Notes: a model not told the origin generated them from the letters alone. Shown: positions 8,649 to 18,271, counted from the first letter of the stretch. The stretch is 53,442 nt of DNA from Syntrophobacter sp. SbD2 (GCA_945889495.1 CAMDBU010000017.1:1-53442); one strand, 5' to 3'. Numbers and translations: made by a program.

Positions 8649-9806
8649 ATGCTCCAAGGTTACCGCGTCTTCGACGCTGACGCTCATGGCTCGATCAATC
8701 CCGCCATGTGGGAGGATTTACCCGAACAGTTTCGTGCCCGCCGGCCGCGGCCGGTGACGATTCATGACGACAGCGGCTTGGGTAACTTCAACGCCGGCTG
8801 GCTGATCGAAGGGTCGCTTGAACCGCACGCCTTGGGCCCCGGCGCCCAGCAGGCCAATACGCCGCGCAATGTCTTAACCGAATTCGGCGCCAACATGACC
8901 CGCGAGCATTGCTCGGTGGGCAGCATGACGCTCAACGATCCAGCGGCGCGGCTCGCCGACATGGACCGCATGGGCTTCGACGCTCAGATGATATTTCCGA
9001 GCACGCTCTACGCCCATATGACCAGCGACCCGGAGTTCGAAGCCGCGCTGTGCCGCGCTTACAACCGTTACGTCGCCAAGAAGTGCGCCGCCAATCCCGG
9101 GCGGCTCAAGTGGTCCGGCCTATTGCCGCTGCGCGAGCCGCGCCAGGCGTTGCTCGCCCTCGAAGAGATGCAGCGCCTGGGTGCCCGCGCCGCCGTGGTG
9201 TTCGGCACCGCCGGCGAGCGCTTGCTCTCCGATCCGAGCTTCCTGCCGATCTGGAATGAGTTCGCTAAAACCAAGCTGCCGCTGTGCGTCCACATGGGCA
9301 TGAGCTATCCGCCGTTGGCGCAGCTGGGCCGGAGCATCTACGACGGCCATATCATCGGCATGTCCTTGCCGGCGCAGCTGGCCTTCATGGCAATTGTCGG
9401 CCACCGCATGCTCGACCGCTATCAGGATTTGAAGGTGGCGTTTTTGGAGTTCGGCGCCGAATGGATTTTCTACATGGTGTCGCGCATGGATCATTACCTG
9501 CCGCTCGACCGCGGCGCCCATCCGTTCGGCCTGAGCATGCCCAATGCCAACGAACTGCCCCGCGCCAGCATCCGCGACTACGTCAAATCCGGCCGCATCT
9601 TTATGGCTGCCGAAGCCGACGACCGCATGCTACATTTGTTGTTCGACTTGATTGGCGAAGACCAAGTGCTGTTCTCGTCGGACTTCCCCCACGGCGAAGG
9701 CCGCGACAACGCCGCCTTGGAGATCCTCGAACGGCAAGATCTGTCGGAAACGCAGAAGCGCAAACTGCTCTACGACAACACCGTGCGCTTCTTCGGCGCG
9801 CCGTGA
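8649..9806 (+). CDS. Amidohydrolase_2 family protein
   Basis: This 385-residue TIM-barrel metal hydrolase or decarboxylase has an N-terminal VFDADAHGSINP that gives the D-x-H metal pair. CVHMGMSYPP supplies the barrel histidine, and SSDFPHGEGRDN supplies the C-terminal Asp. The ATG follows AAAGGAACTCGACA. It shares the domain order of the 2482-3810 protein more than that of the 12435 and 20619 proteins. It closes a run of four plus-strand genes. A repeat mosaic follows it, so transcription may stop there. The substrate is unknown. Confidence 0.87.
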   Translation: MLQGYRVFDADAHGSINPAMWEDLPEQFRARRPRPVTIHDDSGLGNFNAGWLIEGSLEPHALGPGAQQANTPRNVLTEFGANMTREHCSVGSMTLNDPAARLADMDRMGFDAQMIFPSTLYAHMTSDPEFEAALCRAYNRYVAKKCAANPGRLKWSGLLPLREPRQALLALEEMQRLGARAAVVFGTAGERLLSDPSFLPIWNEFAKTKLPLCVHMGMSYPPLAQLGRSIYDGHIIGMSLPAQLAFMAIVGHRMLDRYQDLKVAFLEFGAEWIFYMVSRMDHYLPLDRGAHPFGLSMPNANELPRASIRDYVKSGRIFMAAEADDRMLHLLFDLIGEDQVLFSSDFPHGEGRDNAALEILERQDLSETQKRKLLYDNTVRFFGAP

Positions 9807-9836
9807 ACTCTGCCGGCGACCGAATTGAGAAATTCC

Positions 9837-10033
9837 TTTCACCACGAAGGGCACGAAGTTCCACGAAGGGTCCGGAGATTTCCCGTAGGGGCGAAAATTT
9901 TTCGCCCTCCGAATCTTGGCAACGATGCCATAACCGCGCACCCATGAGTTCGTAGGATGATGCGCTTCGCCGACTCAACACATCCTACGGGCCGCGGTGT
10001 ATGCCGACCGGATGGGCGAAAATTTTTTCGCCC
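9837..10033. repeat. Mosaic of four small palindromic repeats
   Basis: The 435-bp gap 9807-10241 contains no convincing gene but several intergenic repeats in tandem. CACCACGAAGGGCACGAAG begins near 9840. The hairpin GGGCGAAAA/TTTTTCGCCC lies at 9889-9907. The inverted repeat CGTAGGATG (9951-9959) / CATCCTACG (9981-9989) follows. A second GGGCGAAAA...TTCGCCC hairpin lies at 10014-10033. The two GGGCGAAAA copies share sequence, so this is a hotspot of repeat insertion. The remaining 200 bp up to the next ribosome binding site shows nothing I recognise. Confidence 0.7.
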
Positions 10034-10241
10034 GTACCTCAATAAACCGGAACCTGCGTGGGCTTCGTAGTTAAGCGCCCTCCGCGCTTCCTGCCACGAA
10101 CGCCCACCTATATCTTCTTTCCTTCGCCCTTCGTCTAATAGGTCATCAGGGCTGAAAGTAGCTCTGGCAAAGCGCACCGGCGGGTCACAAGAGAGACAAA
10201 AGACGCCGGACACATTGGCGAACTAACCTCGGAGGACTGCA

Positions 10242-11279
10242 ATGGCAAGATCCATGTTTTTATCGGCTCTAGTCGCGGTTCTATGGCTCACCGGCCAGGC
10301 CGGCGCCCAGGGCGAAGCGTTTTACAAAGACAAAACCATCAAGATCGTCGTCGGCTTGAGCACCGGCGGCGGCTACGACCGGGCGGCGCGGCTGATCGGC
10401 CGTTTCTTGCCGAAATACCTGCCCGGCAACCCCAACGTGGTGGTCCAGAACATGCCGGGCGCGGCTTCGGTGACCGCGGCCAACTATGTCTATGGCGTTG
10501 CGAAACCCGACGGCCTGACGCTGTTAATGCCGCACAACAATCTCTATCTCAACCAGCTCTCGGCGCAGAACGAAGTCCACTTCGACTTGAACAAATTCCA
10601 CTGGATCGGTGCCGCCGAGAAGGACGACATGATGCTGTTCATGCGCGCCGACGCGCCGTATAAATCGATCGGCGACCTGGTCGGCGCCAAAGAAGCGCCC
10701 AAGTGCGGCTCCACCGGCTTCGGCAGCTCGGACTTCGTCATGTCGCGGATCATCGAAGAGATCACCCACGCCGACATCGACAGCGTGGTCGGTTACCCCG
10801 GCAGCAGCGAGATCGCCCTGGCCCTGGAACGCGGCGAAGTGCAGTGCATGGGCTTGACCATCACCACCTACTTCTCGCGCGAGCCGTTCACCAACTGGCA
10901 GAAGACCGACTTCACCCGCTTCATGGTCCAGAGCGGCAAGAAGCGTGAAGCGCGCTTGGCGGCGACGCCGACCCTCTTCGAGCTCATGAGCGAGTACAAA
11001 ACCCCGGCGCCGACCAAGCGTTTCGCCGAGGCGATGCTGCTCGGCGGCGATTGGGCGCGGCCCATGCTCGCCGCCCCTGGCGTACCGGCGGAGCGCGTGA
11101 AGCTCTTGCGTGAAGCCTATGCCAAGACCATGGCCGACGGCGAATTCCTCGCCGAGGCCAAGAAAGCCAAGATGGAAATCGAGCCTTCCAAAGGCGCCGA
11201 ACTCCAGGCCCGCGCCAAGGAAGTGTTGGATCAGCCCAATGACATCCTCGAGCGGATCAAGAAAGCCTTCACGCTGTAA
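10242..11279 (+). CDS. TctC/Bug-type tripartite transporter binding protein
   Basis: This 345-residue protein has a signal peptide ending in GQAGAQGE and a mature start FYKDKTIKIVVGLSTGGGYD, the TctC/Bug pattern. PGNPNVVVQNMPGAASVTAAN is the second hallmark segment, here with the conserved PGA. Bug proteins bind carboxylated solutes and deliver them to TctAB membrane proteins, none of which is encoded here. The ATG follows CGGAGGACTGCA. It stands alone between a repeat mosaic and a strong terminator, so it is probably monocistronic. Confidence 0.8.
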   Translation: MARSMFLSALVAVLWLTGQAGAQGEAFYKDKTIKIVVGLSTGGGYDRAARLIGRFLPKYLPGNPNVVVQNMPGAASVTAANYVYGVAKPDGLTLLMPHNNLYLNQLSAQNEVHFDLNKFHWIGAAEKDDMMLFMRADAPYKSIGDLVGAKEAPKCGSTGFGSSDFVMSRIIEEITHADIDSVVGYPGSSEIALALERGEVQCMGLTITTYFSREPFTNWQKTDFTRFMVQSGKKREARLAATPTLFELMSEYKTPAPTKRFAEAMLLGGDWARPMLAAPGVPAERVKLLREAYAKTMADGEFLAEAKKAKMEIEPSKGAELQARAKEVLDQPNDILERIKKAFTL

Positions 11280-11309
11280 CGCCAGCAGAGCCATACCAAC
11301 GCAACAACC

Positions 11310-11335
11310 GAGGGGCGGCTTAACGGCCGCCCCTC
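11310..11335 (+). terminator. Rho-independent terminator after tctC-like gene
   Basis: A perfect 10-bp stem GAGGGGCGGC / GCCGCCCCTC with loop TTAACG lies 30 bp after the stop of the TctC-like gene. The T-rich stretch TTCATTTGATTTTTT follows it. It should end transcription of the plus-strand gene. Confidence 0.85.
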
Positions 11336-11378
11336 TTCATTTGATTTTTTGAAAGATAATTTGACGCCGCGATTCCGG

Positions 11379-11420
11379 CGTAGGATGGGTAGAGCGTAAA
11401 GGAAACCCATCGTTCGCAAC
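11379..11420. repeat. GATGGGT / ACCCATC dispersed repeat
   Basis: CGTAGGATGGGT-agagcg-taaaggaAACCCATCG contains the inverted repeat GATGGGT (11384-11390) / ACCCATC (11405-11411). A second small stem, CATCGTT / AACGATG, overlaps its end. The 'taggatgggtagagcg...aaacccatc' wording is a common intergenic repeat type. It shares the CGTAGGATG core with the element at 9951-9989. Confidence 0.6.
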
Positions 11421-11434
11421 GATGGAGATCGCCG

Positions 11435-12373
11435 CTACCGCCCCAACTCCTGGGCCACCTGCCGGGTCATGGAAAAATCCGCCAGCTCCGCCGGCTTCAT
11501 GGTGATCTTGGATTTGGTCTGCTCGGCGATGCGGTTGAGCTCGACCTGGACTTCGGCGTCGGTCAGCGACAGCGTCGGATTGAGCGTCTCCATGATAGCA
11601 TCGTAAACCGCCTCCGACACGTCTTTGTCCATCTTGTACTGTTTCATGATGAACTGCACGGTGTCACTCTTGCGCGTGCGGGCGAACTCCACGGCGCGAA
11701 AGACCGCGCGGATCGCCCGGCGGATTTTCGGCGCTTCTTTCTCCAGCTTTTCCTTGGTTGTGACCAACCCGGTGGTCGGCGAGACTGGAATGACATCGCT
11801 GGTCTTGATCAGATCGCGGTAGCCCATCCGTTTGGCCAAAATGCTATAGGGCGGCGTCAGCGCCACCGCCGGCATGCTACCCTGTTGCAAGGTAAGAAAA
11901 CCGTTGGCGACATCGCCAGTGGAAACCAGTTGGACGTCTTTGTCGACGCCGCTGGGCTTCAAGGCTTCGAGCACCTGGTAGAACTGCGTGCCCCAGTTGC
12001 CGCCGACACCGATCATCTTGCCGCGCAGATCTTCCACGCGCTGGAGATTTTTTTGGCCGACGATCCACAGATCGGCCTTCTTGGTGATGTTGAGAATCAT
12101 CTTGAGCGGCGCGCCGTTGACCGCCGCGCGCAGGGCCGAGCCGCCGGCGGTGGTGAAATCGATGGCGCCGGTGACCAACGCTGCGATGCCGGTGTTGGTG
12201 CGCATGACGATGATCTCGGAACTGAGCCCCTCACGGCTGAAGAAACCTTCCTTGGCCGCCAGATGCACTGGCCAGGAGGCTAGCCCCGGCGAAGAAGGCG
12301 ACACGCGAATTCTATCCTGAGCTTGGACAAGCGGAGTGAAAAGCAACGCCGCGGCCAAGACTTTAAACAGCAT
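11435..12373 (-). CDS. NMT1/SsuA-like ABC substrate-binding protein
   Basis: This periplasmic solute-binding protein of about 312 residues starts with the signal peptide MLFKVLAAALLFTPLVQAQ and continues with DRIRVSPSSPGLASWPVHLAAKEGFF, broken by the SPG turn, typical of NMT1/SsuA proteins. NLQRVEDLRGKMIGVGGNWG is the ligand-loop segment. The frame is open to 12460 and would overlap the upstream gene by 26 bp. I prefer the ATG at 12373 because it begins the signal peptide, but neither start has a strong ribosome binding site. It follows the amidohydrolase at 12435-13445 on the same strand and is probably in its operon, which suggests that both handle the same compound. No permease is linked. 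Confidence 0.8.
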   Translation of the reverse strand: MLFKVLAAALLFTPLVQAQDRIRVSPSSPGLASWPVHLAAKEGFFSREGLSSEIIVMRTNTGIAALVTGAIDFTTAGGSALRAAVNGAPLKMILNITKKADLWIVGQKNLQRVEDLRGKMIGVGGNWGTQFYQVLEALKPSGVDKDVQLVSTGDVANGFLTLQQGSMPAVALTPPYSILAKRMGYRDLIKTSDVIPVSPTTGLVTTKEKLEKEAPKIRRAIRAVFRAVEFARTRKSDTVQFIMKQYKMDKDVSEAVYDAIMETLNPTLSLTDAEVQVELNRIAEQTKSKITMKPAELADFSMTRQVAQELGR

Positions 12374-12434
12374 GATAGCGGTGATGCCTGCTCGGATGAC
12401 TAAGCCGAAACCCTCAACTCGAAACCCGTAACCA

Positions 12435-13445
12435 CTATATCCCGTACAACACCTTGGCATTGTCGTAGAGAATCTTATCGATGATGCGCGGCTCGACCTC
12501 GCCCTTGCTCTTGATCGTGCGCAGCGCTTCGATCTCGGTCGAGGTGTCGTTGTGGCCGTAATCCGAGCCGATGATGATGTTGTCCTCGCCGGAATACTTC
12601 AGCACCTGGGGCAGGTCGTCGTCGGTCTGGCAGGTGACCCAGACATGGTTGTCGCGGATCAGATTGCGCGCGACGGAATTATCGGCGCGCTCGAAGCGCC
12701 GGGCGATCTCGATGGCCATGTAGGGGATCCACTGGGCGCGCACCTCGATGAAGGCGAATTTTAAATTGGGAAACCGTTTGGGCACGCCGTCATGGACCAG
12801 GGAGTGGAAACCCGACAACACCGGCGCTTTGAAGCGCATGAAGCCGCTCTCGCCGTCGAACATCTCCATCCAATCGAAGTTGCCAGTGGACGCGTGGACG
12901 CACACCGGCAGGCTGGCCTTTTCGGCGGCGGCGTAGATCGGAAAGAATTTCGGATTGCTCAAGCGCTTGTCGTCGATCATGCCGCGCAAAAATATACCGC
13001 AAGCGCCATTGGCTCGGGCGAATTCGATCTCCGCCACCGTGCTCGGAATATCGATAACCGGCACTTGGGCGATCCATTCGAGCCGGTCTTGGCCTTTTTT
13101 GCAGACGTCAATGACCCACTGGTTGTAGCTCCGGCAGATCGCGTTCTCGACCTCCGCTTTGGTGGTGAGCGGCCGGAGAAACAGCGACGGGTAGAGCACC
13201 TGAACGTCGATCTCGAGGTCGTCCATATGTTTCAAGCGGCCGTCGATGTCGCGCATTTCGCAGATATCGAGCGGCAGACCTTTGTCGAGATTGACGCCGC
13301 GGTGAAACACCCGGCCGTCGATCAGCCAATTCTGCGGCCGGCCGCCGCCCGGCGAGATCATAAAGGGACGAAGTTTGTCGTTTTCGATATAGGACCAAGT
13401 CTGTTCGCATTCGATCACATGGGCATCGGCATCGATCGTTGGCAT
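12435..13445 (-). CDS. Amidohydrolase_2 family protein
   Basis: This 336-residue amidohydrolase has the N-terminus MPTIDADAHVIECEQTW with the D-x-H metal pair, a barrel His in VCVHAS, and a C-terminal Asp in GSDYGHNDTS. The start follows GGAGGACAACCCATC. It is clearly paralogous to the protein at 20619-21707: both have DADAHVIE, VTCQTDDDL and DYGH. This separates the two from the other three family members here, which have SDFPH or SDMPH. It is probably cotranscribed with the binding protein downstream. The substrate is unknown. Confidence 0.87.
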   Translation of the reverse strand: MPTIDADAHVIECEQTWSYIENDKLRPFMISPGGGRPQNWLIDGRVFHRGVNLDKGLPLDICEMRDIDGRLKHMDDLEIDVQVLYPSLFLRPLTTKAEVENAICRSYNQWVIDVCKKGQDRLEWIAQVPVIDIPSTVAEIEFARANGACGIFLRGMIDDKRLSNPKFFPIYAAAEKASLPVCVHASTGNFDWMEMFDGESGFMRFKAPVLSGFHSLVHDGVPKRFPNLKFAFIEVRAQWIPYMAIEIARRFERADNSVARNLIRDNHVWVTCQTDDDLPQVLKYSGEDNIIIGSDYGHNDTSTEIEALRTIKSKGEVEPRIIDKILYDNAKVLYGI

Positions 13446-13643
13446 GATGGGTTGTCCTCCGCTAATCTGGCCATTTGATGCAAATTAACCTCATTGGCCG
13501 CTCGCCGTCAAACCCTCAGCGGGAATCGTCGCCGAGTATTAAATTATTTTTCCAAGTATGCTAAAACTGGTGAATCTGAAGGGTCACTGTGCCGTCCAAT
13601 GCTAGGGAGTAGCCAAAGATTTTTGCAGCCAAAGGAGACCGCT

Positions 13644-14507
13644 ATGAATGCCGTTCAACAATTGTTCCGACTGTTATTGATACCGCTGCTGTTTTTCGCC
13701 GGATGCCATGAGCTCGGCCACGGTGGCCCGGGTGACTATGGCACCGTCGGCAGTACCAACATCGCGGGCGAAGTCCAATATGTCGACACCCGCGCCTCAG
13801 AATTGGAAGTTCGCGCCGACAACGGCCGCACCTCCCTAGTGCGCTACGACGCCAACACCCGGGTCGTCTATCAGCAACGCAACTATTCGGTGTCAAATCT
13901 CGAGCCAGGGGATCAGGTGACATTGCGCACCCAGACCGACCGTAACGGCCGGCTTTATACCGATTTGGTGACGGTCAGCAACAGCGTGCAGAACCAGGTC
14001 TATGGCGGCACGGCCGGATTTCTGCGCGGGACGGTGCAAAGATACGACCCGCGCTATTCGGAATTCCAAATCACCACGACCAACAACAATCAATTGCAAA
14101 ATTTTTATCACGACGGCCAGACTCGGGTGCGCTATCGCAACCGCGACTATCCGTTAACCAGCATCCAAGCGGGCGACACGATCACCGTGCGGACCCGCGA
14201 CCGCAACCTACCGAGACCCATCGCTGACGTTATAACCGTCGTCAGCACCGCCCAGGACCGCACCGGCACCGGCGCGGTGATCGCCGGCCGGTTGGAAACC
14301 CTGGAGGGCCGCGTCGAATACGTCGACAGCCGGCGCGGTCTGTTCGAAGTCCGCGCAGCCAATAACCGTCTGGTGGTGGTCAACCTACAATACAACCCGC
14401 CGCGGCCCATCGTCGACCGTTTCGCGCGCATGCGCGAAGGCGAATCCGTTCGGGTCGAAGGCCGCTTCGTCAACCAAGACCGTTTCGAATTGGATAATTT
14501 CCGCTAA
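13644..14507 (+). CDS. Lipoprotein with three DUF5666-like repeats
   Basis: The frame is open from 13494, but the ATG at 13644 has AAAGGAGACCGCT before it and starts a lipoprotein signal peptide with lipobox LFFAGC. The mature part consists of three tandem beta-rich repeats of about 75 residues. Each begins G-x-V-x-Y-[VD]-[D]-x-R and ends with a GD/GE-x-[VI]-x-V-R strand: GEVQYVDTRASELEVRA, RGTVQRYDPRYSEFQIT and GRVEYVDSRRGLFEVRA. This matches the pattern of DUF5666-type OB-like domains of unknown function. It is probably anchored in the outer or inner membrane facing the periplasm. It stands alone, and a strong bidirectional terminator follows. Confidence 0.7.
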   Translation: MNAVQQLFRLLLIPLLFFAGCHELGHGGPGDYGTVGSTNIAGEVQYVDTRASELEVRADNGRTSLVRYDANTRVVYQQRNYSVSNLEPGDQVTLRTQTDRNGRLYTDLVTVSNSVQNQVYGGTAGFLRGTVQRYDPRYSEFQITTTNNNQLQNFYHDGQTRVRYRNRDYPLTSIQAGDTITVRTRDRNLPRPIADVITVVSTAQDRTGTGAVIAGRLETLEGRVEYVDSRRGLFEVRAANNRLVVVNLQYNPPRPIVDRFARMREGESVRVEGRFVNQDRFELDNFR

Positions 14508-14521
14508 AACTTTCTTGAGAG

Positions 14522-14568
14522 AATAAAGCGCCTCCCAGCTCCACTTGGCATCTGGGAGGCGCTTTATT
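14522..14568. terminator. Bidirectional rho-independent terminator
   Basis: A perfect 17-bp stem AATAAAGCGCCTCCCAG / CTGGGAGGCGCTTTATT with a 13-nt loop sits between two convergent genes. A-rich and T-rich flanks on both sides make it usable in both directions. Its right arm abuts the fumarase stop codon. Confidence 0.9.
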
Positions 14569-16191
14569 TTAGTGCAGGATCTGCTTGAAAAAATCGTTGC
14601 CCTTGTCGTCGACCAGAATAAACGCCGGGAAATCTTCCACCTCGATTTTGTAGACCGCTTCCATCCCCAACTCTGGATACTCCAGGAGCTCGACCTTCTT
14701 AATATTCTCCTTGGCCAGGATCGCCGCGGGGCCGCCGATGGAACCCAAATAAAAGCCGCCGTATTTTTTGCACGCGTCGGTGACCTGTTGGCTGCGGTTG
14801 CCTTTGGCCAACGTGATCAGCGCCGCGCCGTTGGCTTGAAACAGTTCGACATAGGAATCCATCCGTCCCGCCGTGGTCGGACCGAAGGAGCCCGACGGCA
14901 AACCTGCCGGCGTCTTGGCCGGGCCGGCGTAGTAGATCGGATGGTCTTTTAAGTATTGCGGCAGCCCCTCGCCTTTGTCCAAGCGCTCTTTCAGTTTGGC
15001 ATGGGCGATATCGCGGGCGACGATCATGGTGCCGTTGAGTGACAGCTGGGTGGTCACCGGATATTTTTTCAATTGCGCGAGGATCTCCGCCATGGGCCGG
15101 TTGAGATCGACCTTGACCACGTTGGCGGCGAACTTGCCACGGTACTCATCAGGAATCAGCCGGCCCGGCTCTTTTTCCAACTCTTCGAGCCAGATGCCAT
15201 CCTTATTGATCTTGCCCTTCACGTTACGATCCGCCGAGCAGGACACGCCCATGCCCACCGGACAGGACGCCCCGTGACGCGGCAAACGAATCACCCGCAA
15301 GTCCAGCGCAAAATATTTGCCGCCAAACTGCGCGCCGTAGCCCGACTGATAGGCCTGCTGCAACATCTTGGCTTCGAACTCGGTATCGCGGAAGGCCCGG
15401 CCATGGGCGTTGCCAGTGGTCGGCAGATGATCGAGATAGCCGGTGGAGGCGAGCTTCACGGTCTTCAAACAAGCTTCCGCCGAGGTGCCGCCGATGACGA
15501 ACACCAAATGGTATGGCGGACAGCCGGCGGTGCCCAAGGTTATCATCTTTTCGGTGAGAAATTTTTCCAAGCTCGCCGGATTAAGCAATGCCTTGGTCTC
15601 CTGGTAGAGCATGGTCTTGTTGGCCGAGCCGCCGCCCTTGGTGACGAAGAGAAAGTTATATTCCATGCCGTCGGTGGCCATGACATCGATTTGCGCCGGC
15701 AAATTGGTCCCGGTGTCGACCTCATCCCACATGTTGAGCGGCGCGGTCTGCGAGTAGCGGAGATTCTCCTCGGTGTAGGTTTTATAAATCCCCTTGGCGA
15801 TATGCTCCTCATCCTTGACGCCGGTCCAGACCTGCTGGCCCTTCTTGGCGAACACCGTGGCGGTACCGGTGTCCTGGCAAAATGGCAAGATGCCCTTGGA
15901 CGAAGTGTCGGCGTTGCGCAGCATCGCCAGGGCGACGTATTTATCGTTCTGCGAGGCTTCGGGGTCCTTCAAGATCACCGCGACTTTCTCCAAGTGCGCC
16001 GTGCGCAAGAGAAACGACACATCGCGAATCGCCACGTTGGCGAGGTAAGTCAACCCTTCCGGCGCGACTTTGAGAATCTCCTTGCCCTCGAACTGGGCCA
16101 GCGAAACATGCTCTTTGGTCAGCAGGCGATACTGGGTGTCATCTTTTCCCAACGGCAACGGATCTTGATAGACGAATTCAGGCGTAGCCAT
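14569..16191 (-). CDS. Class I fumarate hydratase (4Fe-4S)
   Basis: This 540-residue enzyme interconverts fumarate and L-malate in the TCA cycle. It aligns with E. coli FumA/FumB along its length. The three cluster ligands appear as C105 (LPFCQDTG), C224 (GTAGCPPYH) and C318 (GMGVSC), the same numbers as in E. coli FumA, and C310 is also present. The start is preceded by GAGGTAGAAATCGTT. It is convergent with the lipoprotein gene, and divergent from a binding protein gene. The 4Fe-4S cluster makes such enzymes sensitive to oxygen and superoxide, which fits microoxic or anoxic growth. No other TCA gene is linked. Confidence 0.93.
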   Translation of the reverse strand: MATPEFVYQDPLPLGKDDTQYRLLTKEHVSLAQFEGKEILKVAPEGLTYLANVAIRDVSFLLRTAHLEKVAVILKDPEASQNDKYVALAMLRNADTSSKGILPFCQDTGTATVFAKKGQQVWTGVKDEEHIAKGIYKTYTEENLRYSQTAPLNMWDEVDTGTNLPAQIDVMATDGMEYNFLFVTKGGGSANKTMLYQETKALLNPASLEKFLTEKMITLGTAGCPPYHLVFVIGGTSAEACLKTVKLASTGYLDHLPTTGNAHGRAFRDTEFEAKMLQQAYQSGYGAQFGGKYFALDLRVIRLPRHGASCPVGMGVSCSADRNVKGKINKDGIWLEELEKEPGRLIPDEYRGKFAANVVKVDLNRPMAEILAQLKKYPVTTQLSLNGTMIVARDIAHAKLKERLDKGEGLPQYLKDHPIYYAGPAKTPAGLPSGSFGPTTAGRMDSYVELFQANGAALITLAKGNRSQQVTDACKKYGGFYLGSIGGPAAILAKENIKKVELLEYPELGMEAVYKIEVEDFPAFILVDDKGNDFFKQILH

Positions 16192-16306
16192 AACGATTTC
16201 TACCTCACGAGTGTTTTGCCAATCCTAAAGGAAAAAATATCGCTTGTCGACGCGCTGGGGTTCCGTGTGTTGACACTACCGGGCGCTCTCCTCTACCGTG
16301 CGGGTC

Positions 16307-17290
16307 ATGAAAATCTCGCTCGCTACCCTGCTCGCTTGTTTGGCGCTGGCAACCTCGTCACAAGCGCAAACCCTCGACCAACTGATCGCCGGCGCCAAGA
16401 ACGAAGGCAAGCTGGTGATCTATGCGTCGGCCGCCGCCCAGCAGCTGCAAATGTATATGGCCGCCTTCGCCAAGCGCTATCCGTTCATCAAGACCGAATA
16501 TTTCCGCACCGACAAACAAAAATTGGTCACCCGCGTCCTACTCGAAGAGCAAGCCAAGCAGCGCCTGGCCGACGTGGTTCACACCAGCGTTATCGAAACC
16601 CATATCTTGAAAAAACGCGGCGCCCTGAGCCGCTACCTGCCCATGGAAGCGGCCTCCTATCCGGCGCAGTACAAAGACCCAGAAGGCTACTGGACTTCGG
16701 TCTACGCCAGCGGCACCTTGATGGGCTTCAACACCCGCCAGGTTAAACGCGCCGAAGCGCCTAAATCTTATGACGATTTGCTAAATCCGCGCTGGAAAAA
16801 CGCCATCGCCATCGACAACACCAAGATCGAGTGGTTCTCCATGCTGCTCAAGCTCAAGGGGCGCGGCTTCATGGAAAAACTGGCGGCGCAAAACGGCCCG
16901 GTGATGGCCGGCAATACCAATTTGCTTAACTTACTCGCCGCCGGCGAGTTCGCCATCATGGCCGGGGTCTACGAATATTCCGTCGACAGTTTGAAAAGCA
17001 AAGGCGCGCCGGTGGACTGGATCGGCCTCGAACCGGTGATCACCTACACCGTCGCGGCGTCCTTACCGTCGCAGCCGGCCCATCCCTTCGCCGCCAAGCT
17101 GTTCATCGAATGGCTGCTCACCAAAGAAGGCCAGGAAACGATCAACCAATATGGCCGGGTGCCGATCCGCGACGACATCGATTCCAAATACGGCAAATTG
17201 CTAAAGCAGCACAAGCTGTTACTAACCGACATCGATTTGAGCCAGCGTGAAATCGAAGTCAACGAAATGATCCGCAAGCTATTCCGCTGA
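16307..17290 (+). CDS. Iron/ferric-type extracellular solute-binding protein
   Basis: This secreted binding protein resembles the Fbp/AfuA and SBP_bac_11 group. The signal peptide MKISLATLLACLALATSSQAQ is followed by LDQLIAGAKNEGKLVIYAS, a hallmark start. YWTSVYASGTLMGFNT and PKSYDDLLNPRWK are the usual inner segments. The ATG at 16307 gives the cleanest signal peptide; a GTG at 16298 in the same frame is possible. Neither start has a clear Shine-Dalgarno sequence. It lies 135 bp upstream of a hydrolase-oxygenase pair on the same strand and may bring in their substrate. No permease is linked. Confidence 0.8.
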   Translation: MKISLATLLACLALATSSQAQTLDQLIAGAKNEGKLVIYASAAAQQLQMYMAAFAKRYPFIKTEYFRTDKQKLVTRVLLEEQAKQRLADVVHTSVIETHILKKRGALSRYLPMEAASYPAQYKDPEGYWTSVYASGTLMGFNTRQVKRAEAPKSYDDLLNPRWKNAIAIDNTKIEWFSMLLKLKGRGFMEKLAAQNGPVMAGNTNLLNLLAAGEFAIMAGVYEYSVDSLKSKGAPVDWIGLEPVITYTVAASLPSQPAHPFAAKLFIEWLLTKEGQETINQYGRVPIRDDIDSKYGKLLKQHKLLLTDIDLSQREIEVNEMIRKLFR

Positions 17291-17425
17291 AGTTGCCGCG
17301 CCGACAATCGCCGCGATTGACAGCTTGGCGGGGTTTCCTGTAGAGATTTTTCTGAACCTGAACGCCGCTGCCATGGCAATGCAGCCAATGCAAATCTAAT
17401 TACCGCCGCAATAGGAGATAATCAC

Positions 17426-18271
17426 ATGAGCGCACCGCAAGATAAATTCGTTACCATCGATGGCTTGAAGCTACGCTATATCGAGGAAGGCAGCGGGCCG
17501 TCGGTGCTGTTTCTGCACGGTGCGTCGCTGGGCAGCTCGGCAGATGTGTTTCGCCGCAATCTCGGACCGTTGGCGCAAGCCGGATTTCGCGCCGTGGCCT
17601 TCGATTATCCGGGTTTTGGCCTTTCCGAGATACCGGCCAAGCAAAGCACGGCGCAGCAGCGCAACTCGATCCCGAAATTCATCGACGCCGCGGGACTCGG
17701 CAAGACCGCGCTGATGGCCCATTCGCGCTCCGGCGGCTTCGCAATGCAGCTGGCATTGGATGACCCCAACCGCTATTCGCATGTGATCATTCTCGGCACC
17801 GGTTCGCTGCTGCCGCTGCAAACCCAAGAACAGGTTGGCAAGTACGAAGCAGTGCAGGCGCGCGTCGACAAAGAGATGGCGCAAAAGGAACCGACTGTGG
17901 AAGACGCCCGCAAGCTCCTCCAAGCCGACACCTTCAACCATTCGCTAATTTCCGATGAAGACGTCACCCTACGCCACCGCAGCATGATCGGCGCCAACTT
18001 CAAAGCCCATCAAGACCGCCAGAACCACGACGCCCCCGCCGGCGGCGGCGCGGCGAGCAAACCGCTCTACGAACGGCTCAACGAACTGAAAATGCCGCTC
18101 CTGATGATCTTCGGCCGCGAAGACCGCGCCCACGCCGGCGAACGCGCCGAGCTACTGAAACAGCAGCAACCCAAAATCAACCTGCACATCGTCAACGGCT
18201 GCAAGCATATGGTGCATTGGGATGCCTTCGACACCTTGATGCGCTTGGGCGTGCCGTTCTTGAAGTGCTAG
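17426..18271 (+). CDS. Alpha/beta hydrolase, C-C meta-cleavage hydrolase type
   Basis: This 281-residue alpha/beta hydrolase resembles BphD/MhpC-type hydrolases that split C-C bonds in ring-fission products. The oxyanion segment is LFLHGAS. The nucleophile elbow is AHSRSGG with Ser100, so the usual last Gly of GxSxG is Ser. The acid lies in FGREDRAH and the catalytic His in GCKHMVHWD. The ATG follows TAGGAGATAATCAC. A Rieske oxygenase starts 34 bp after its stop, so the two probably form an operon that oxidises and cleaves an aromatic compound; the ring-cleavage dioxygenase is not here. The specific substrate is unknown. Confidence 0.85.
   Translation: MSAPQDKFVTIDGLKLRYIEEGSGPSVLFLHGASLGSSADVFRRNLGPLAQAGFRAVAFDYPGFGLSEIPAKQSTAQQRNSIPKFIDAAGLGKTALMAHSRSGGFAMQLALDDPNRYSHVIILGTGSLLPLQTQEQVGKYEAVQARVDKEMAQKEPTVEDARKLLQADTFNHSLISDEDVTLRHRSMIGANFKAHQDRQNHDAPAGGGAASKPLYERLNELKMPLLMIFGREDRAHAGERAELLKQQQPKINLHIVNGCKHMVHWDAFDTLMRLGVPFLKC

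Noticed and set aside
15073-16746. Long plus-strand open frame of 557 codons
   Set aside because: It runs antisense through the fumarase gene and into the next binding-protein gene; the fumarase frame has all cluster cysteines, so this is a shadow frame of GC-rich coding DNA.
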